A stretch of 64,000 nucleotides of DNA from NCBI GenBank assembly GCA_024235695.1, contig JACKLX010000009.1, positions 89,210-153,209 of the forward strand. The letters are read 5' to 3'. Both the position numbers and the translations under genes were made by a program. The notes beneath the pieces were generated by a model. The model was given only the letters and a program-made list of their open reading frames with translations, did no database searches and had not been told where the DNA came from. Numbering within the stretch: the first letter of the stretch is position 1; every line of letters begins with the position of its first letter. This document shows positions 54,943 through 64,000 of the stretch, in pieces. This DNA is from Accumulibacter sp. (GTDB lineage Bacteria; Pseudomonadota; Gammaproteobacteria; Burkholderiales; Rhodocyclaceae).

Positions 54943-55317
54943 GTGGCTGACGAAAGCCCGTTCAAGGGACAGACCGGATGGCGGCGAATCTGGAACGCCC
55001 TGCACTATTCACTGGCCGGGCTGCGCGCGGCCTTTGCCGCCGAGGACGCCTTTCGTCAGGAGGTGTGGCTCGCCGCGCTGTTGATTCCGCTGGCCCTGGT
55101 GCTCGCGGCAGATGGCGTCGGGCGGGCGCTGATGGTCGGCAGCGTACTGCTGGTGCTGATCGTTGAGCTGCTCAATTCGGCCATCGAGGCGACGGTGGAC
55201 CGGGTTTCGCTCGACCGGCACCCGCTTGCCAAGCGCGCCAAGGACATCGGCAGCGCCGCGGTGTTGCTCGCCCTGCTCGATGTCGTGGCGGTCTGGGCCT
55301 GCGTGCTGTTATCGTGA
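54943..55317 (+). CDS. dgkA: Diacylglycerol kinase (prokaryotic type)
   Basis: 124 residues from a GTG at 54943, with GGAGG 5 nt upstream. Three membrane helices (about 42-60, 62-80, 100-122). The AEDAFRQEVWLA segment and the catalytic ELLNSAIEATVDRVS signature of DgkA are intact. It recycles diacylglycerol to phosphatidic acid in the inner membrane. Convergent with ftsX. Confidence 0.93.
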   Translation: MADESPFKGQTGWRRIWNALHYSLAGLRAAFAAEDAFRQEVWLAALLIPLALVLAADGVGRALMVGSVLLVLIVELLNSAIEATVDRVSLDRHPLAKRAKDIGSAAVLLALLDVVAVWACVLLS

Positions 55318-55357
55318 AAGCGGCGTCCGTGACTGCCGGCAGCGACCGGCGCAGGAC

Positions 55358-56257
55358 TTAGCGGACGCGGCGCAGATGAATCAGCGCCGAGATCTTCGCT
55401 CCCAGCCAGCCCAGCGCGCCGCCGCTGGCGGCGAGCGCGCCGATGGCCTCTGCCGACAGGCCGCGCAGCGTGAAACCGCCGCCGTAGAGCCGTGCCAGTT
55501 CGGCCACTGCCGGCGTCAGGAGATGGATGCCTGCGGCTACCAGCAAGGCGGCACACAAGCCGCCCAGCGCGCCTTGCAGCAGGCCGAAATAATGCAGCGG
55601 ACGCTGAATGTAACTGTCGGTGGCGCCGATCAGTTTGGCGACCTCGATTTCGGCAGCCTGGGCGAGGATCTGCAGACGAATGGTGTTGAAGGTGATGGTT
55701 ACCAGGGCGCCGGCAAAGAGCACGGCGAGCAAGATCACGACCAGCCTTCCGAGACGGAGGATGGCGTCCAGACGTTTGACCCAGGCGGAGTCGAGCTGGA
55801 CGTGGGCCACCTTGGGCCACGCCGCGAAAGCCTCTGCCAGGCGCTCGAGCGACTCCGGTTGCGAATCGGCTGGCGTGACGACGAAAGCGTCAGGCAATGG
55901 GTTCTTGGGCAGGCTGCCGATGATGTCGGCCATCCCTTCGGCCTCGCGAAGGCGTGCCAGTGCCTCCGCGCGCGGCACGAAACGGGCGCTTCCCGGCGCG
56001 GCGTCCTTGAGCCGTGACTCGATCTCGGCGACCTCGCGTGGGCCAGCGTCGAGGCTCAGAAAGATGCTGATCTGCTGGACGCCCGGGGTGTCGCCGGCCA
56101 GCGAGCGCAGGTTCTCGATTGCCAGCCAGCCGGCCGTCGGTAGAGTCAGCGCGACGCCGATCACCAGCAGCGACAGGAGCGTGCCGAGCGGCGCCGCCGC
56201 GAGCCGCCGCAGGGCATCGCGCAAGGCGGCCAGATGGTGGCCGAGCCAGGTGCTCAT
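55358..56257 (-). CDS. ftsX: Cell division protein FtsX
   Basis: 299 residues with the FtsX four-helix layout: first helix about 27-50, an extracytoplasmic domain (about 55-165), then helices near 175-195, 225-250 and 265-285. It is the membrane half of the FtsEX ABC-like complex that controls septal peptidoglycan hydrolases at division. Start overlaps the ftsE stop by 4 bp. Confidence 0.94.
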   Translation of the reverse strand: MSTWLGHHLAALRDALRRLAAAPLGTLLSLLVIGVALTLPTAGWLAIENLRSLAGDTPGVQQISIFLSLDAGPREVAEIESRLKDAAPGSARFVPRAEALARLREAEGMADIIGSLPKNPLPDAFVVTPADSQPESLERLAEAFAAWPKVAHVQLDSAWVKRLDAILRLGRLVVILLAVLFAGALVTITFNTIRLQILAQAAEIEVAKLIGATDSYIQRPLHYFGLLQGALGGLCAALLVAAGIHLLTPAVAELARLYGGGFTLRGLSAEAIGALAASGGALGWLGAKISALIHLRRVR

Positions 56258-56943
56258 GGTGTGTCATCCCCGGCAGGCAGCGCCGGCCCGTGTTCGCTCA
56301 TCTCTCCCTTGTCGAGGCGCAGAATCCGTGGCTTCAACCTGGCCAGGATCAACGGGTCGTGGGTGGCGATGAGAACGGTTACCCCGACCTGCTGGAATGC
56401 GCGGAAGATCTCCAGGATCTCGGTCGCCGACTCGGTGTCGAGGTTGGCGGTAGGTTCGTCGGCGAGGATGATTGCCGGCCGATTGACCACCGCCCGGGCA
56501 ATCGCCAGGCGCTGCTGTTCGCCACCCGAGAGGGTGATCGGAAAAGCCTTCTCGCGATTCGGCAGGCCGACCTTGGCGAGCGCCGCCTGGGCCCGGCGTG
56601 GCGCGTCCTTCGCCGGATGGCCGACGATCGACAGCGGCAACAGGACATTGTCGAGGACCGAACGGTCGAAGAGCAGTTTCTGGTCCTGGAAGATGATTCC
56701 CAGCTTGCGGCGCAGGTAGGGAATCGCATTTCGGCGCAGTGCGGCGAGGTTCTGGCCGTTGATCACGATGCTGCCAGAGGTCGGGCGCTCGATTGCCGCG
56801 AGCAGCTTGAACAGCGTCGACTTGCCGGCTCCGGAGTGGCCGGTCAGGAAGACCATCTCCCCGGCAGTGATCTCGAAGCTGACGTTCTTGAGCGCTTCGT
56901 GACCTTCAGGGTAGCGTTTGGTGACGGCGTTGGCGGTAATCAC
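56254..56943 (-). CDS. ftsE: Cell division ATP-binding protein FtsE
   Basis: 229 residues. ABC ATPase motifs are complete: Walker A GHSGAGKST, signature LSGGEQQR, Walker B AIILADEPTANLD and the switch His in ATHD. Partner of FtsX. Start overlaps the ftsY stop by 4 bp. Confidence 0.97.
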   Translation of the reverse strand: MITANAVTKRYPEGHEALKNVSFEITAGEMVFLTGHSGAGKSTLFKLLAAIERPTSGSIVINGQNLAALRRNAIPYLRRKLGIIFQDQKLLFDRSVLDNVLLPLSIVGHPAKDAPRRAQAALAKVGLPNREKAFPITLSGGEQQRLAIARAVVNRPAIILADEPTANLDTESATEILEIFRAFQQVGVTVLIATHDPLILARLKPRILRLDKGEMSEHGPALPAGDDTP

Positions 56944-57929
56944 TCGAACAGGGCATCTACGAAATCACGGGCATGGAACGGCCGCAGGTCGTCGATTCCT
57001 TCACCGACACCGACGAAGCGTACCGGCTTCGGGCACTGGCGCGCGATCGCCGCGACGACGCCACCCCTGGCGCTACCGTCGAGCTTGGTCAGCACCAGGC
57101 CGCTGACCTGGATCGCCTTGTCGAAGGCGATCACCTGCTGCAGTGCGTTCTGGCCAAAGGTCGCGTCGAGGACCAGCAGCGTTTCGTGTGGCCCCGACGG
57201 GTCGGCTTTCTGAATGACGCGCCGAACCTTGGCGATTTCATCCATCAGATGCAACTGCGTCGGTAGCCGACCGGCGGTGTCGGCGAGGACGACGTCGATG
57301 CCGCGCGCTCGGGCCGCGCCGATGGCGTCAAAAATCACTGCCGCCGAGTCGCCGGACTGCTGCGAAATGACGGTCACGTTGTTGCGCTCGCCCCAGGTCT
57401 GCAGTTGCTCGCGCGCCGCGGCGCGGAAGGTGTCGCCGGCGGCCAGCAGGACCGACCGGCCCTGCGCCTGGAAATACTTGGCCAGCTTGCCGATCGAAGT
57501 GGTCTTGCCGGCGCCGTTGACGCCGGCAATCATGATGATGAACGGGCGGTGCGTCGCCAGGTCGAGCGCTTCCTCGAGCGGCCGAAGAAGGTCGAACATG
57601 GCGTCCGCGAGCGCTTTATGAATCGCTTCCGGAGTGTCCAGCCGGTCACGTTTGGCGCGCGTTTTCAGCTGGTAGAGCAGATGCTGCGTTGCGTCCAGAC
57701 CGACGTCGCTGGTCAGCAGCAGGGCTTCGAGGTCTTCGAGCAGTTGGTCGTCGACCTTGCCACGCGAGAACAGCGATTTCAGCTTGCCGCCGAACTGCGC
57801 GCGCGTGCGCGAGAGACCGCTCTTGAGGCGCAGCCGCCACGACGAACTCGCCTCGGCGGCGGCTTCGACACCTGCCGGCGTCGGGCTGGCCGGCGGTGGC
57901 GCTGGCGATTTCCTGGAGAAACCAAACAT
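56940..57929 (-). CDS. ftsY: Signal recognition particle receptor FtsY
   Basis: 329 residues with a short acidic-poor N-terminal A region (about 1-40), then the four-helix N domain and SRP-GTPase G domain: [18 protein letters not shown], the insertion-box [22 protein letters not shown] and [10 protein letters not shown]. It docks ribosome-SRP complexes at the inner membrane. First gene of the ftsY-ftsE-ftsX unit. Confidence 0.97.
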   Translation of the reverse strand: MFGFSRKSPAPPPASPTPAGVEAAAEASSSWRLRLKSGLSRTRAQFGGKLKSLFSRGKVDDQLLEDLEALLLTSDVGLDATQHLLYQLKTRAKRDRLDTPEAIHKALADAMFDLLRPLEEALDLATHRPFIIMIAGVNGAGKTTSIGKLAKYFQAQGRSVLLAAGDTFRAAAREQLQTWGERNNVTVISQQSGDSAAVIFDAIGAARARGIDVVLADTAGRLPTQLHLMDEIAKVRRVIQKADPSGPHETLLVLDATFGQNALQQVIAFDKAIQVSGLVLTKLDGSARGGVVAAIARQCPKPVRFVGVGEGIDDLRPFHARDFVDALFE

Positions 57930-58024
57930 GGTGCGTCCGTGTCTGAAAGGCGCTCGGGAACTTCGGCGGTGATAAGATGCCGGCGCGAGAACCCGACACC
58001 GTGAAATTCTATCAGAAGCAGTTC

Positions 58025-59392
58025 ATGCCGATGCCTTACGCGAGACTGATTCCCCTGTTATTGGCGCTGGCGGCGCCGCTTGCCGCGCTGGCCGACACCT
58101 TCGAGCAGCAGCTGGCGAATGGCCTGCGAATCATCGTCAAGGAGGATCATCGTGCGCCGACGGTGGCGCACATGGTCTGGTACCGCGCCGGCAGCATGGA
58201 CGAGACCAATGGCCGGACCGGCGTCGCGCACGTTCTCGAACACATGATGTTCAAGGGTACGCCGAGCGCCGGACCCGGCGAGTTCAGCCGGCGCGTCGCC
58301 GCCGCCGGCGGCCGTGACAACGCCTTCACCAGCCGCGACTACACGGCTTACTTTCAGCAGGTGCCGAAGCAGCAGCTGTCGGAGATGATGCAGCTGGAGG
58401 CCGATCGCATGCGCCACCTGACGCTCGACCCCAGGGAGTTCGCACACGAGATCAAGGTGGTCATGGAAGAGCGTCGCTGGCGTACCGAAGACCGGCCGCA
58501 ATCGCTGTTGTTCGAACAGTTGACGGCCGTCGCTTTCCAGACCCATCCCTATCGGGTACCGATCATCGGCTGGATGAACGATCTCGAGAACCTGGCGCCC
58601 GCCGATGCGCGTACCTGGTACGACGATTGGTACGCGCCGAACAATGCCTATCTCGTGGTAGTCGGTGACGTCGAGCACCAGGAGGTTTTTCAGCTCGCCG
58701 AAAAGCACTACGGGCCGCTCGAGGCGCGGCAGTTGCCGGTCAGGAAACCGCAGGACGAGCCGCCACAGCTCGGCATCCGCCGGCTGACGGTCAAGGCGCC
58801 GGCCGAACTGCCGATGGTGATGATGGCCTACAAGGCGCCGGTGATCCGCAACGTCGATCAGGACGTCGACCCCTACGCCCTGGAAATGCTCGCCGCGGTG
58901 CTCGCCGGCCACGACGCGGCGCGCTTTTCGAGACACCTGATACGGCAGCAGCGCCTGGCCGTGGAGGCCACCGCCAGCTACGATTCGACCGCGCGTGGTC
59001 CAGGCATCTTCTATCTGTACGGCTCGCCGAGCGAGGGCAGGACGGCCGCCGAACTCGAGGCCGGACTGCGTGCCGAAATTGCCGACGTTCAGGAGAACGG
59101 TGTCGCCGCCGATGAACTGGTGCGAGCCAAGGCGCAACTGATCGCCGGCCAGATCTACAAACTCGATTCGATGTTTGCGCAGGCGATGGAGATCGGCCAG
59201 CTGGAAGCGGTCGGAATTCCCTACACGCTGAACCGGCGGCTGCTCGAAAAGCTTCAGGCGGTGACCGCCGAGCAGGTTCAGGCGGTGGCCAGGAAATACT
59301 TTCGTGATCCGCAACTGACCGTCGCCGACCTCGACCCGCAGCCCTTACCGCCGGCTTCGGGGGAGCGCGCGCCGTCCGCCCTTCGCCACTGA
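58025..59392 (+). CDS. M16 family zinc metallopeptidase, catalytic member
   Basis: 455 residues from the ATG at 58025, which gives a clean signal peptide (helix 5-22, cut near ALA-DT). The inverted zinc motif HVLEH is complete (His69, Glu72, His73), with the third ligand expected in the EIKVVMEERRWR segment. Middle and C-terminal M16 domains follow. A periplasmic peptidase of the insulinase/PqqL family; substrate unknown. An earlier ATG (57977) would bury the signal peptide. Paired with the next gene, 13 bp apart. Confidence 0.9.
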   Translation: MPMPYARLIPLLLALAAPLAALADTFEQQLANGLRIIVKEDHRAPTVAHMVWYRAGSMDETNGRTGVAHVLEHMMFKGTPSAGPGEFSRRVAAAGGRDNAFTSRDYTAYFQQVPKQQLSEMMQLEADRMRHLTLDPREFAHEIKVVMEERRWRTEDRPQSLLFEQLTAVAFQTHPYRVPIIGWMNDLENLAPADARTWYDDWYAPNNAYLVVVGDVEHQEVFQLAEKHYGPLEARQLPVRKPQDEPPQLGIRRLTVKAPAELPMVMMAYKAPVIRNVDQDVDPYALEMLAAVLAGHDAARFSRHLIRQQRLAVEATASYDSTARGPGIFYLYGSPSEGRTAAELEAGLRAEIADVQENGVAADELVRAKAQLIAGQIYKLDSMFAQAMEIGQLEAVGIPYTLNRRLLEKLQAVTAEQVQAVARKYFRDPQLTVADLDPQPLPPASGERAPSALRH

Positions 59393-59405
59393 TCAGGGAC
59401 CGCCG

Positions 59406-60701
59406 ATGAATCCCCTCAAGCTGCTGCTGTGCTTCTCGGTTGCGTTGGCCGTGCCGCTGGCGCACTCCGGGCCGACGATTGAGCGCTGGCAAACGACGTC
59501 GGGCGCGCGGGTCTTTTTCGTCGAGAATCACGCCTTGCCGATTCTTGATGTTCAGGTCGATTTCGCTGCCGGTACGGCCCGCGAGCGCGAGGGACGCGCC
59601 GGCGTCGCCGCCCTGACGCGAGAACTGATTGCCCTCGGCGTCGCCGGGATGGACGAAACTCAGATCGCCAGTCGCCTGGCGGATGTCGGTGCCCGGCTGT
59701 CAGGCGGTGTCGATATGGATCGCGCCTCGCTGACGCTGCGGACCTTGTCGATGGCCGACAAGCGCGCGCCGGCGCTCGACGTGCTGCGTGCGATCCTGAG
59801 TACGCCGCAATTTCCGGCCGACGTCTTTGATCGCGAGAAGGCGCGTTCGGTGGCGGCCCTCAAAGAAGCTCTGACGCGCCCCGAAACGCTGGCCAGCAGG
59901 GCTTTCTGGTCGGCCATGTATCCTTCGCATCCGTACGGACGCTACGCCACGCCCGAGTCGGTGAGCGCCCTCGAGCGGGTCGATGTGGTGGCTTTCCACA
60001 GCGCCAACTACACCGCGCCACGGGCGACCGTGGCCATCGTCGGCGATCTGTCGCGCACGCAGGCCGAGGCGCTGGCCGAGGAATTGGCCGCCGCTTTGCC
60101 GCCAGCACCCGGCTTGGCGGCGATTGCCGTTCCCGAACTGCCGGCCGCCAGCGAGCAGCGGATCAGCCACCCGGCGCAGCAGGCCCATCTGCTGCTCGGG
60201 CTGCCGGCGCTGAAACGCGGCGATCCGGATTTCTTCGCGCTGGTCGTCGGCAATTATTCGCTTGGCGGCGGCGGCTTTGTCTCGCGCCTGATGAAGGAGG
60301 TGCGGGACAAACGTGGCCTGGCCTACAGCGTGCACAGCTACTTTCTGCCACTGGCGCAGCCGGGGCCGTTCCAGATCGGTCTGCAGACCAAGAAGGCGCA
60401 GGCCGACGACGCGTTGAAGCTGACCCGTGAAGTACTCCAAGGTTTCCTCGAACAAGGGCCCAGCGAGGACGAGCTGCAGGCGGCGAAACAGAATCTGATC
60501 GGCAGCTTCCCGCTGCGCCTCGACAGCAACCGCAAGATTCTCGACAGCGTCGCGCTGATCGGCTTCTATCGATTGCCGCTCGACTATCTCGATCGCTACC
60601 CGGAAAACATCGAGCAGGTGAGCGTTGCCGACGTCAAGGGCGCCTTCTCGCGCCATGTCCGTCCACAGCATCTGGTGACGGTGATCGTAGGCGGGGAATG
60701 A
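59406..60701 (+). CDS. M16 family metallopeptidase-like protein, non-catalytic partner
   Basis: 431 residues with a signal peptide (4-20, AHS-GP). The M16 fold is clear (RGLAYSVHSYFLP with the conserved Arg/Tyr, GGGGFVSRLMKEVRDKRGLAY). At the place where the partner has HVLEH this protein has AALTRELIALG, so zinc cannot be bound. Such active/inactive M16 pairs form heterodimers in bacteria and mitochondria, where the inactive subunit supplies Arg/Tyr residues for substrate binding. Confidence 0.9.
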   Translation: MNPLKLLLCFSVALAVPLAHSGPTIERWQTTSGARVFFVENHALPILDVQVDFAAGTAREREGRAGVAALTRELIALGVAGMDETQIASRLADVGARLSGGVDMDRASLTLRTLSMADKRAPALDVLRAILSTPQFPADVFDREKARSVAALKEALTRPETLASRAFWSAMYPSHPYGRYATPESVSALERVDVVAFHSANYTAPRATVAIVGDLSRTQAEALAEELAAALPPAPGLAAIAVPELPAASEQRISHPAQQAHLLLGLPALKRGDPDFFALVVGNYSLGGGGFVSRLMKEVRDKRGLAYSVHSYFLPLAQPGPFQIGLQTKKAQADDALKLTREVLQGFLEQGPSEDELQAAKQNLIGSFPLRLDSNRKILDSVALIGFYRLPLDYLDRYPENIEQVSVADVKGAFSRHVRPQHLVTVIVGGE

Positions 60702-60714
60702 TCTCCTGAACGCG

Positions 60715-62023
<1,309 letters not shown>

Positions 62024-62077
62024 GGGTCGGGCGGGCGTATTGCTGCGCTCGCAGCCCGCGTCTGCCGCGGGCAAGCC

Positions 62078-62110
62078 GTCCCGGCGCCAGCATGCCGGGA
62101 CTTTTTTTTT
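62078..62110 (+). terminator. Rho-independent terminator after the ferredoxin gene
   Basis: A perfect 8-bp stem GTCCCGGC/GCCGGGAC with an 8-nt loop is followed at once by nine T residues (62102-62110), 54 bp past the ferredoxin stop. The best intrinsic terminator in the window; it ends the M16 - rsmD - coaD - ferredoxin transcript. Confidence 0.88.
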
Positions 62111-62138
62111 CGCCTCGCCGCTGGTCGGCGCGGAGCGC

Positions 62139-63467
62139 TTACTCGATCGCGGCGAGGGTCGTTTCGCGGGCCAGGTCGAGTTGGCCGCGCTGGCTCAGGC
62201 TGGACGCCTTGAATCGAGCCAGCAGGGACCGTTCGAGAGGAATGGCGCGTGGCAGCGAAATGGCCAGCGGGTCGACCTGCTGCTCTTTCACCCGGAATTC
62301 GTAATGAAGATGCGGTCCGGTGGCCAGTCCGGTTTGCCCGACGTAGCCAATGGTGTCGCCCTGGTGAACGCGCGCGCCCTTGCGGATTCCCTTGGCAAAC
62401 TTCTGCAGGTGACCATAAGCGGTCGAATAGCTGCCCTGGTGCTTGAGAACGATCAGGTTGCCGTAGCCGCGCTGGCGTTCGGCGGTCTGCACGATGCCGT
62501 CAGCGACGGCAAGGACGCCGGCGCCGGTCGGTGCCCCGTAGTCCACCCCTTTATGGGCCCGCCAGGTGCGTAGAATCGGGTGAAAGCGGGCGCCCGAAAA
62601 GCCCGAGGTGATCCGGGAAAACTCGATCGGCGAGCGCAGGAACGCCTTGCGCAGACTACTGCCGTCAGCCGCGTAGTACGCACCCTCGTCGTGGTCGGTC
62701 TTGAACCAGTAGGCTTGCAGGACCTTGCCGTCGTTGACCAGTTCAGCCGCCAGAATGCGACCACTGCCCATCGTCTGGCCGTGGTAGCTCAATGTTTCGT
62801 AGACCAGCGAAAAGCGGTCGCCCTTGCGCAGGTCACGATGAAAGTCGACCTCGCCGCCAAAGATCGTCACCAGTTGCATGGCGATGGCGTCGGGGATGCC
62901 GGCGTCGTCGGTAGCGCCGAACAAGGAGTGGCGGATCTCGCCGGACTTGATCACCTCGCGGCTCTCCAGTTCGAGCGCTTGCTCAGCCGCCACGAAGCTG
63001 TCGCCGCTGCGTTCGACAACCAGCAGCGCGTCCTTGCCGGGGAGTTCGACGTAAAGCGTCTGCAGTTCGCCGTTTTCGCCAGATCTGGCGCTGAGGGTAT
63101 TGCCCGGCCTCAGGGTGCGCGCCATTTCCCGCGTCAGCGGGTTGCTGCGAATGAACTGCATCGCCTCGGCGTCGTTGATGCCAAGGCGGGTCATCAGGCT
63201 GGCGACGGTGTCGCTGCGTTGGACGCGTTCTTCTCGCAGGAAGCTTGCGTTGCCGGTTGCGAGCAGCGTCGCTCGTGGCGCCGGGAGTCGCTGCAGAACC
63301 GTCGTCAGGGCAACGGGAGCAACGGCCGGTGGTGGTGCAATGGCAAATGCGGCAACCATGCCGAGCAGCGAGACCCCGCCAATGGCGGTTGCTGTCCAAC
63401 GGTGGCGACGCAGTCGGTCGATCGTCGGGTGTGAATGCGGTAGAATCCGGCTCTCCTCGATTTTCAT
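62139..63467 (-). CDS. M23 family metalloendopeptidase (MepM-like)
   Basis: 442 residues. An N-terminal signal-anchor helix (about 26-44) is followed by an OapA/LysM-like region (about 80-130), then a beta-rich linker and the LytM/M23 domain (about 300-410) with HKGVDYGAP (H-x3-D), and HLHYEFRV (HxH), the zinc ligands of an active peptidase. It cleaves peptide cross-links in peptidoglycan for growth. Divergent from tyrS, which is the usual arrangement in Betaproteobacteria. Confidence 0.93.
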   Translation of the reverse strand: MKIEESRILPHSHPTIDRLRRHRWTATAIGGVSLLGMVAAFAIAPPPAVAPVALTTVLQRLPAPRATLLATGNASFLREERVQRSDTVASLMTRLGINDAEAMQFIRSNPLTREMARTLRPGNTLSARSGENGELQTLYVELPGKDALLVVERSGDSFVAAEQALELESREVIKSGEIRHSLFGATDDAGIPDAIAMQLVTIFGGEVDFHRDLRKGDRFSLVYETLSYHGQTMGSGRILAAELVNDGKVLQAYWFKTDHDEGAYYAADGSSLRKAFLRSPIEFSRITSGFSGARFHPILRTWRAHKGVDYGAPTGAGVLAVADGIVQTAERQRGYGNLIVLKHQGSYSTAYGHLQKFAKGIRKGARVHQGDTIGYVGQTGLATGPHLHYEFRVKEQQVDPLAISLPRAIPLERSLLARFKASSLSQRGQLDLARETTLAAIE

Positions 63468-63552
63468 GGACTGTCGGTGGCAAAGCGCTGCAGTCTAGCA
63501 AAAAACCCTCCTCCCCAGAAGCTCTCTTGGCAGAAACATATTAGAGGTTTGC

Positions 63553-64000
63553 ATGCGCGCTGTTGAACAGGACCTCCAGCAAATCAAGCGCGGGTCCGAA
63601 GAATTGCTGCTTGAATCGGAGCTGATCGAGAAGCTTAAGAGTGGTCGTCCGCTGCGCATCAAGGCGGGATTTGACCCGACCGCGCCCGACCTGCATCTCG
63701 GCCACACGGTGTTGATCAACAAGCTCAGGCACTTCCAGGACCTCGGTCACCACGTGCTGTTCCTGATTGGTGATTTCACCGGCATGATCGGTGATCCAAC
63801 CGGCAAGAACGTCACCAGGCCGCCGTTGTCGCGCGAGCAGATCCTCGAAAATGCCCAGACCTATCAGGAACAGGTATTCAAGATCCTCGATCCCGCGCGG
63901 ACCGAGGTCTGCTTCAACTCACGCTGGTTCGAGCCGTTTGGTGCGTCTGGAATGATTCGCCTGGCGGCGCTGCATACCGTGGCGAGGATGCTCGAGCGCG
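63553..64000 (+). CDS. tyrS: Tyrosyl-tRNA synthetase, C-terminus outside window
   Basis: 149 residues are visible from the ATG at 63553 to the window edge; the family is about 400-420. It reads [19 protein letters not shown], then [29 protein letters not shown] with the HIGH-type ATP site HLGHT, and [16 protein letters not shown], features of the bacterial TyrRS branch (TyrZ-like). The KMSKS motif and S4 domain lie beyond the edge. Preceded by AGAGG. Confidence 0.95.
   Translation, partial: MRAVEQDLQQIKRGSEELLLESELIEKLKSGRPLRIKAGFDPTAPDLHLGHTVLINKLRHFQDLGHHVLFLIGDFTGMIGDPTGKNVTRPPLSREQILENAQTYQEQVFKILDPARTEVCFNSRWFEPFGASGMIRLAALHTVARMLER

Overview
The window is about 65% GC, densely coded, and looks like chromosome from a Betaproteobacterium of the Rhodocyclales. 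The best guess is a polyphosphate-accumulating 'Candidatus Accumulibacter'-type organism. The reasons are a two-domain polyphosphate:AMP phosphotransferase, the betaproteobacterial order his cluster - hit - tatABC, and the ftsYEX / M16 pair / rsmD / coaD / ferredoxin block. The genus is an inference from gene content and order. I found no tRNA or rRNA gene, IS element, prophage or CRISPR array. About 58 protein genes are supported, the first (mmsA) and last (tyrS) cut by the window edges. Layout, 1-16.3 kb, almost all minus strand: partial mmsA; a SEC-C/TPR/GT41 glycosyltransferase-like protein; the pbpC - alpha-2-macroglobulin pair; a bacterial voltage-gated sodium channel translationally joined to an HtpX relic that lacks its protease domain; apaH-galE; an H-NS-like protein; a flavin reductase. 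16.7-28.7 kb: mutY (+); a five-PAS GGDEF-EAL sensor; a tightly overlapped set Gx transporter - ubiX - LON-domain protein - MFS; an FAH-family hydrolase; a Nif3-type protein; and, on the plus strand, a DegS-like protease and a class II glutamine amidotransferase. 28.7-37.8 kb: tatCBA, hinT and histidine biosynthesis (hisE, I, F, A, H, B, D, G on the minus strand), with hisC alone reversed inside the cluster. 38-42.7 kb: three plus-strand CNNM/CorC metal-transport paralogues, two of them behind a long leader that may be structured. 42.9-50.6 kb: an Orn/Lys/Arg decarboxylase, dcd, apbC (with a candidate IscR site over its promoter), a Cds1-like PLP enzyme, an inositol-phosphatase-family enzyme, a thioredoxin-like protein and rsmE. 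50.6-64 kb: polyphosphate:AMP phosphotransferase with a Lys/Ala-rich tail, argA, yggX, rpiA, dgkA, ftsX-ftsE-ftsY, an M16 protease pair (one apparently active, one not), rsmD, coaD, a 2[4Fe-4S] ferredoxin with a strong terminator, an M23 endopeptidase and the start of tyrS. Most of the window is housekeeping: histidine and arginine biosynthesis, Tat export, the cell-division ABC complex, peptidoglycan enzymes and RNA modification. Unusual points are the protease-less HtpX fused by deletion and coupled to a sodium channel, acidic low-complexity insertions in HisD and the macroglobulin, the histone-H1-like tail on the polyphosphate enzyme, the inverted hisC, the candidate IscR box, and the CorC leader. 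I did not find a convincing wholly new multi-gene system.
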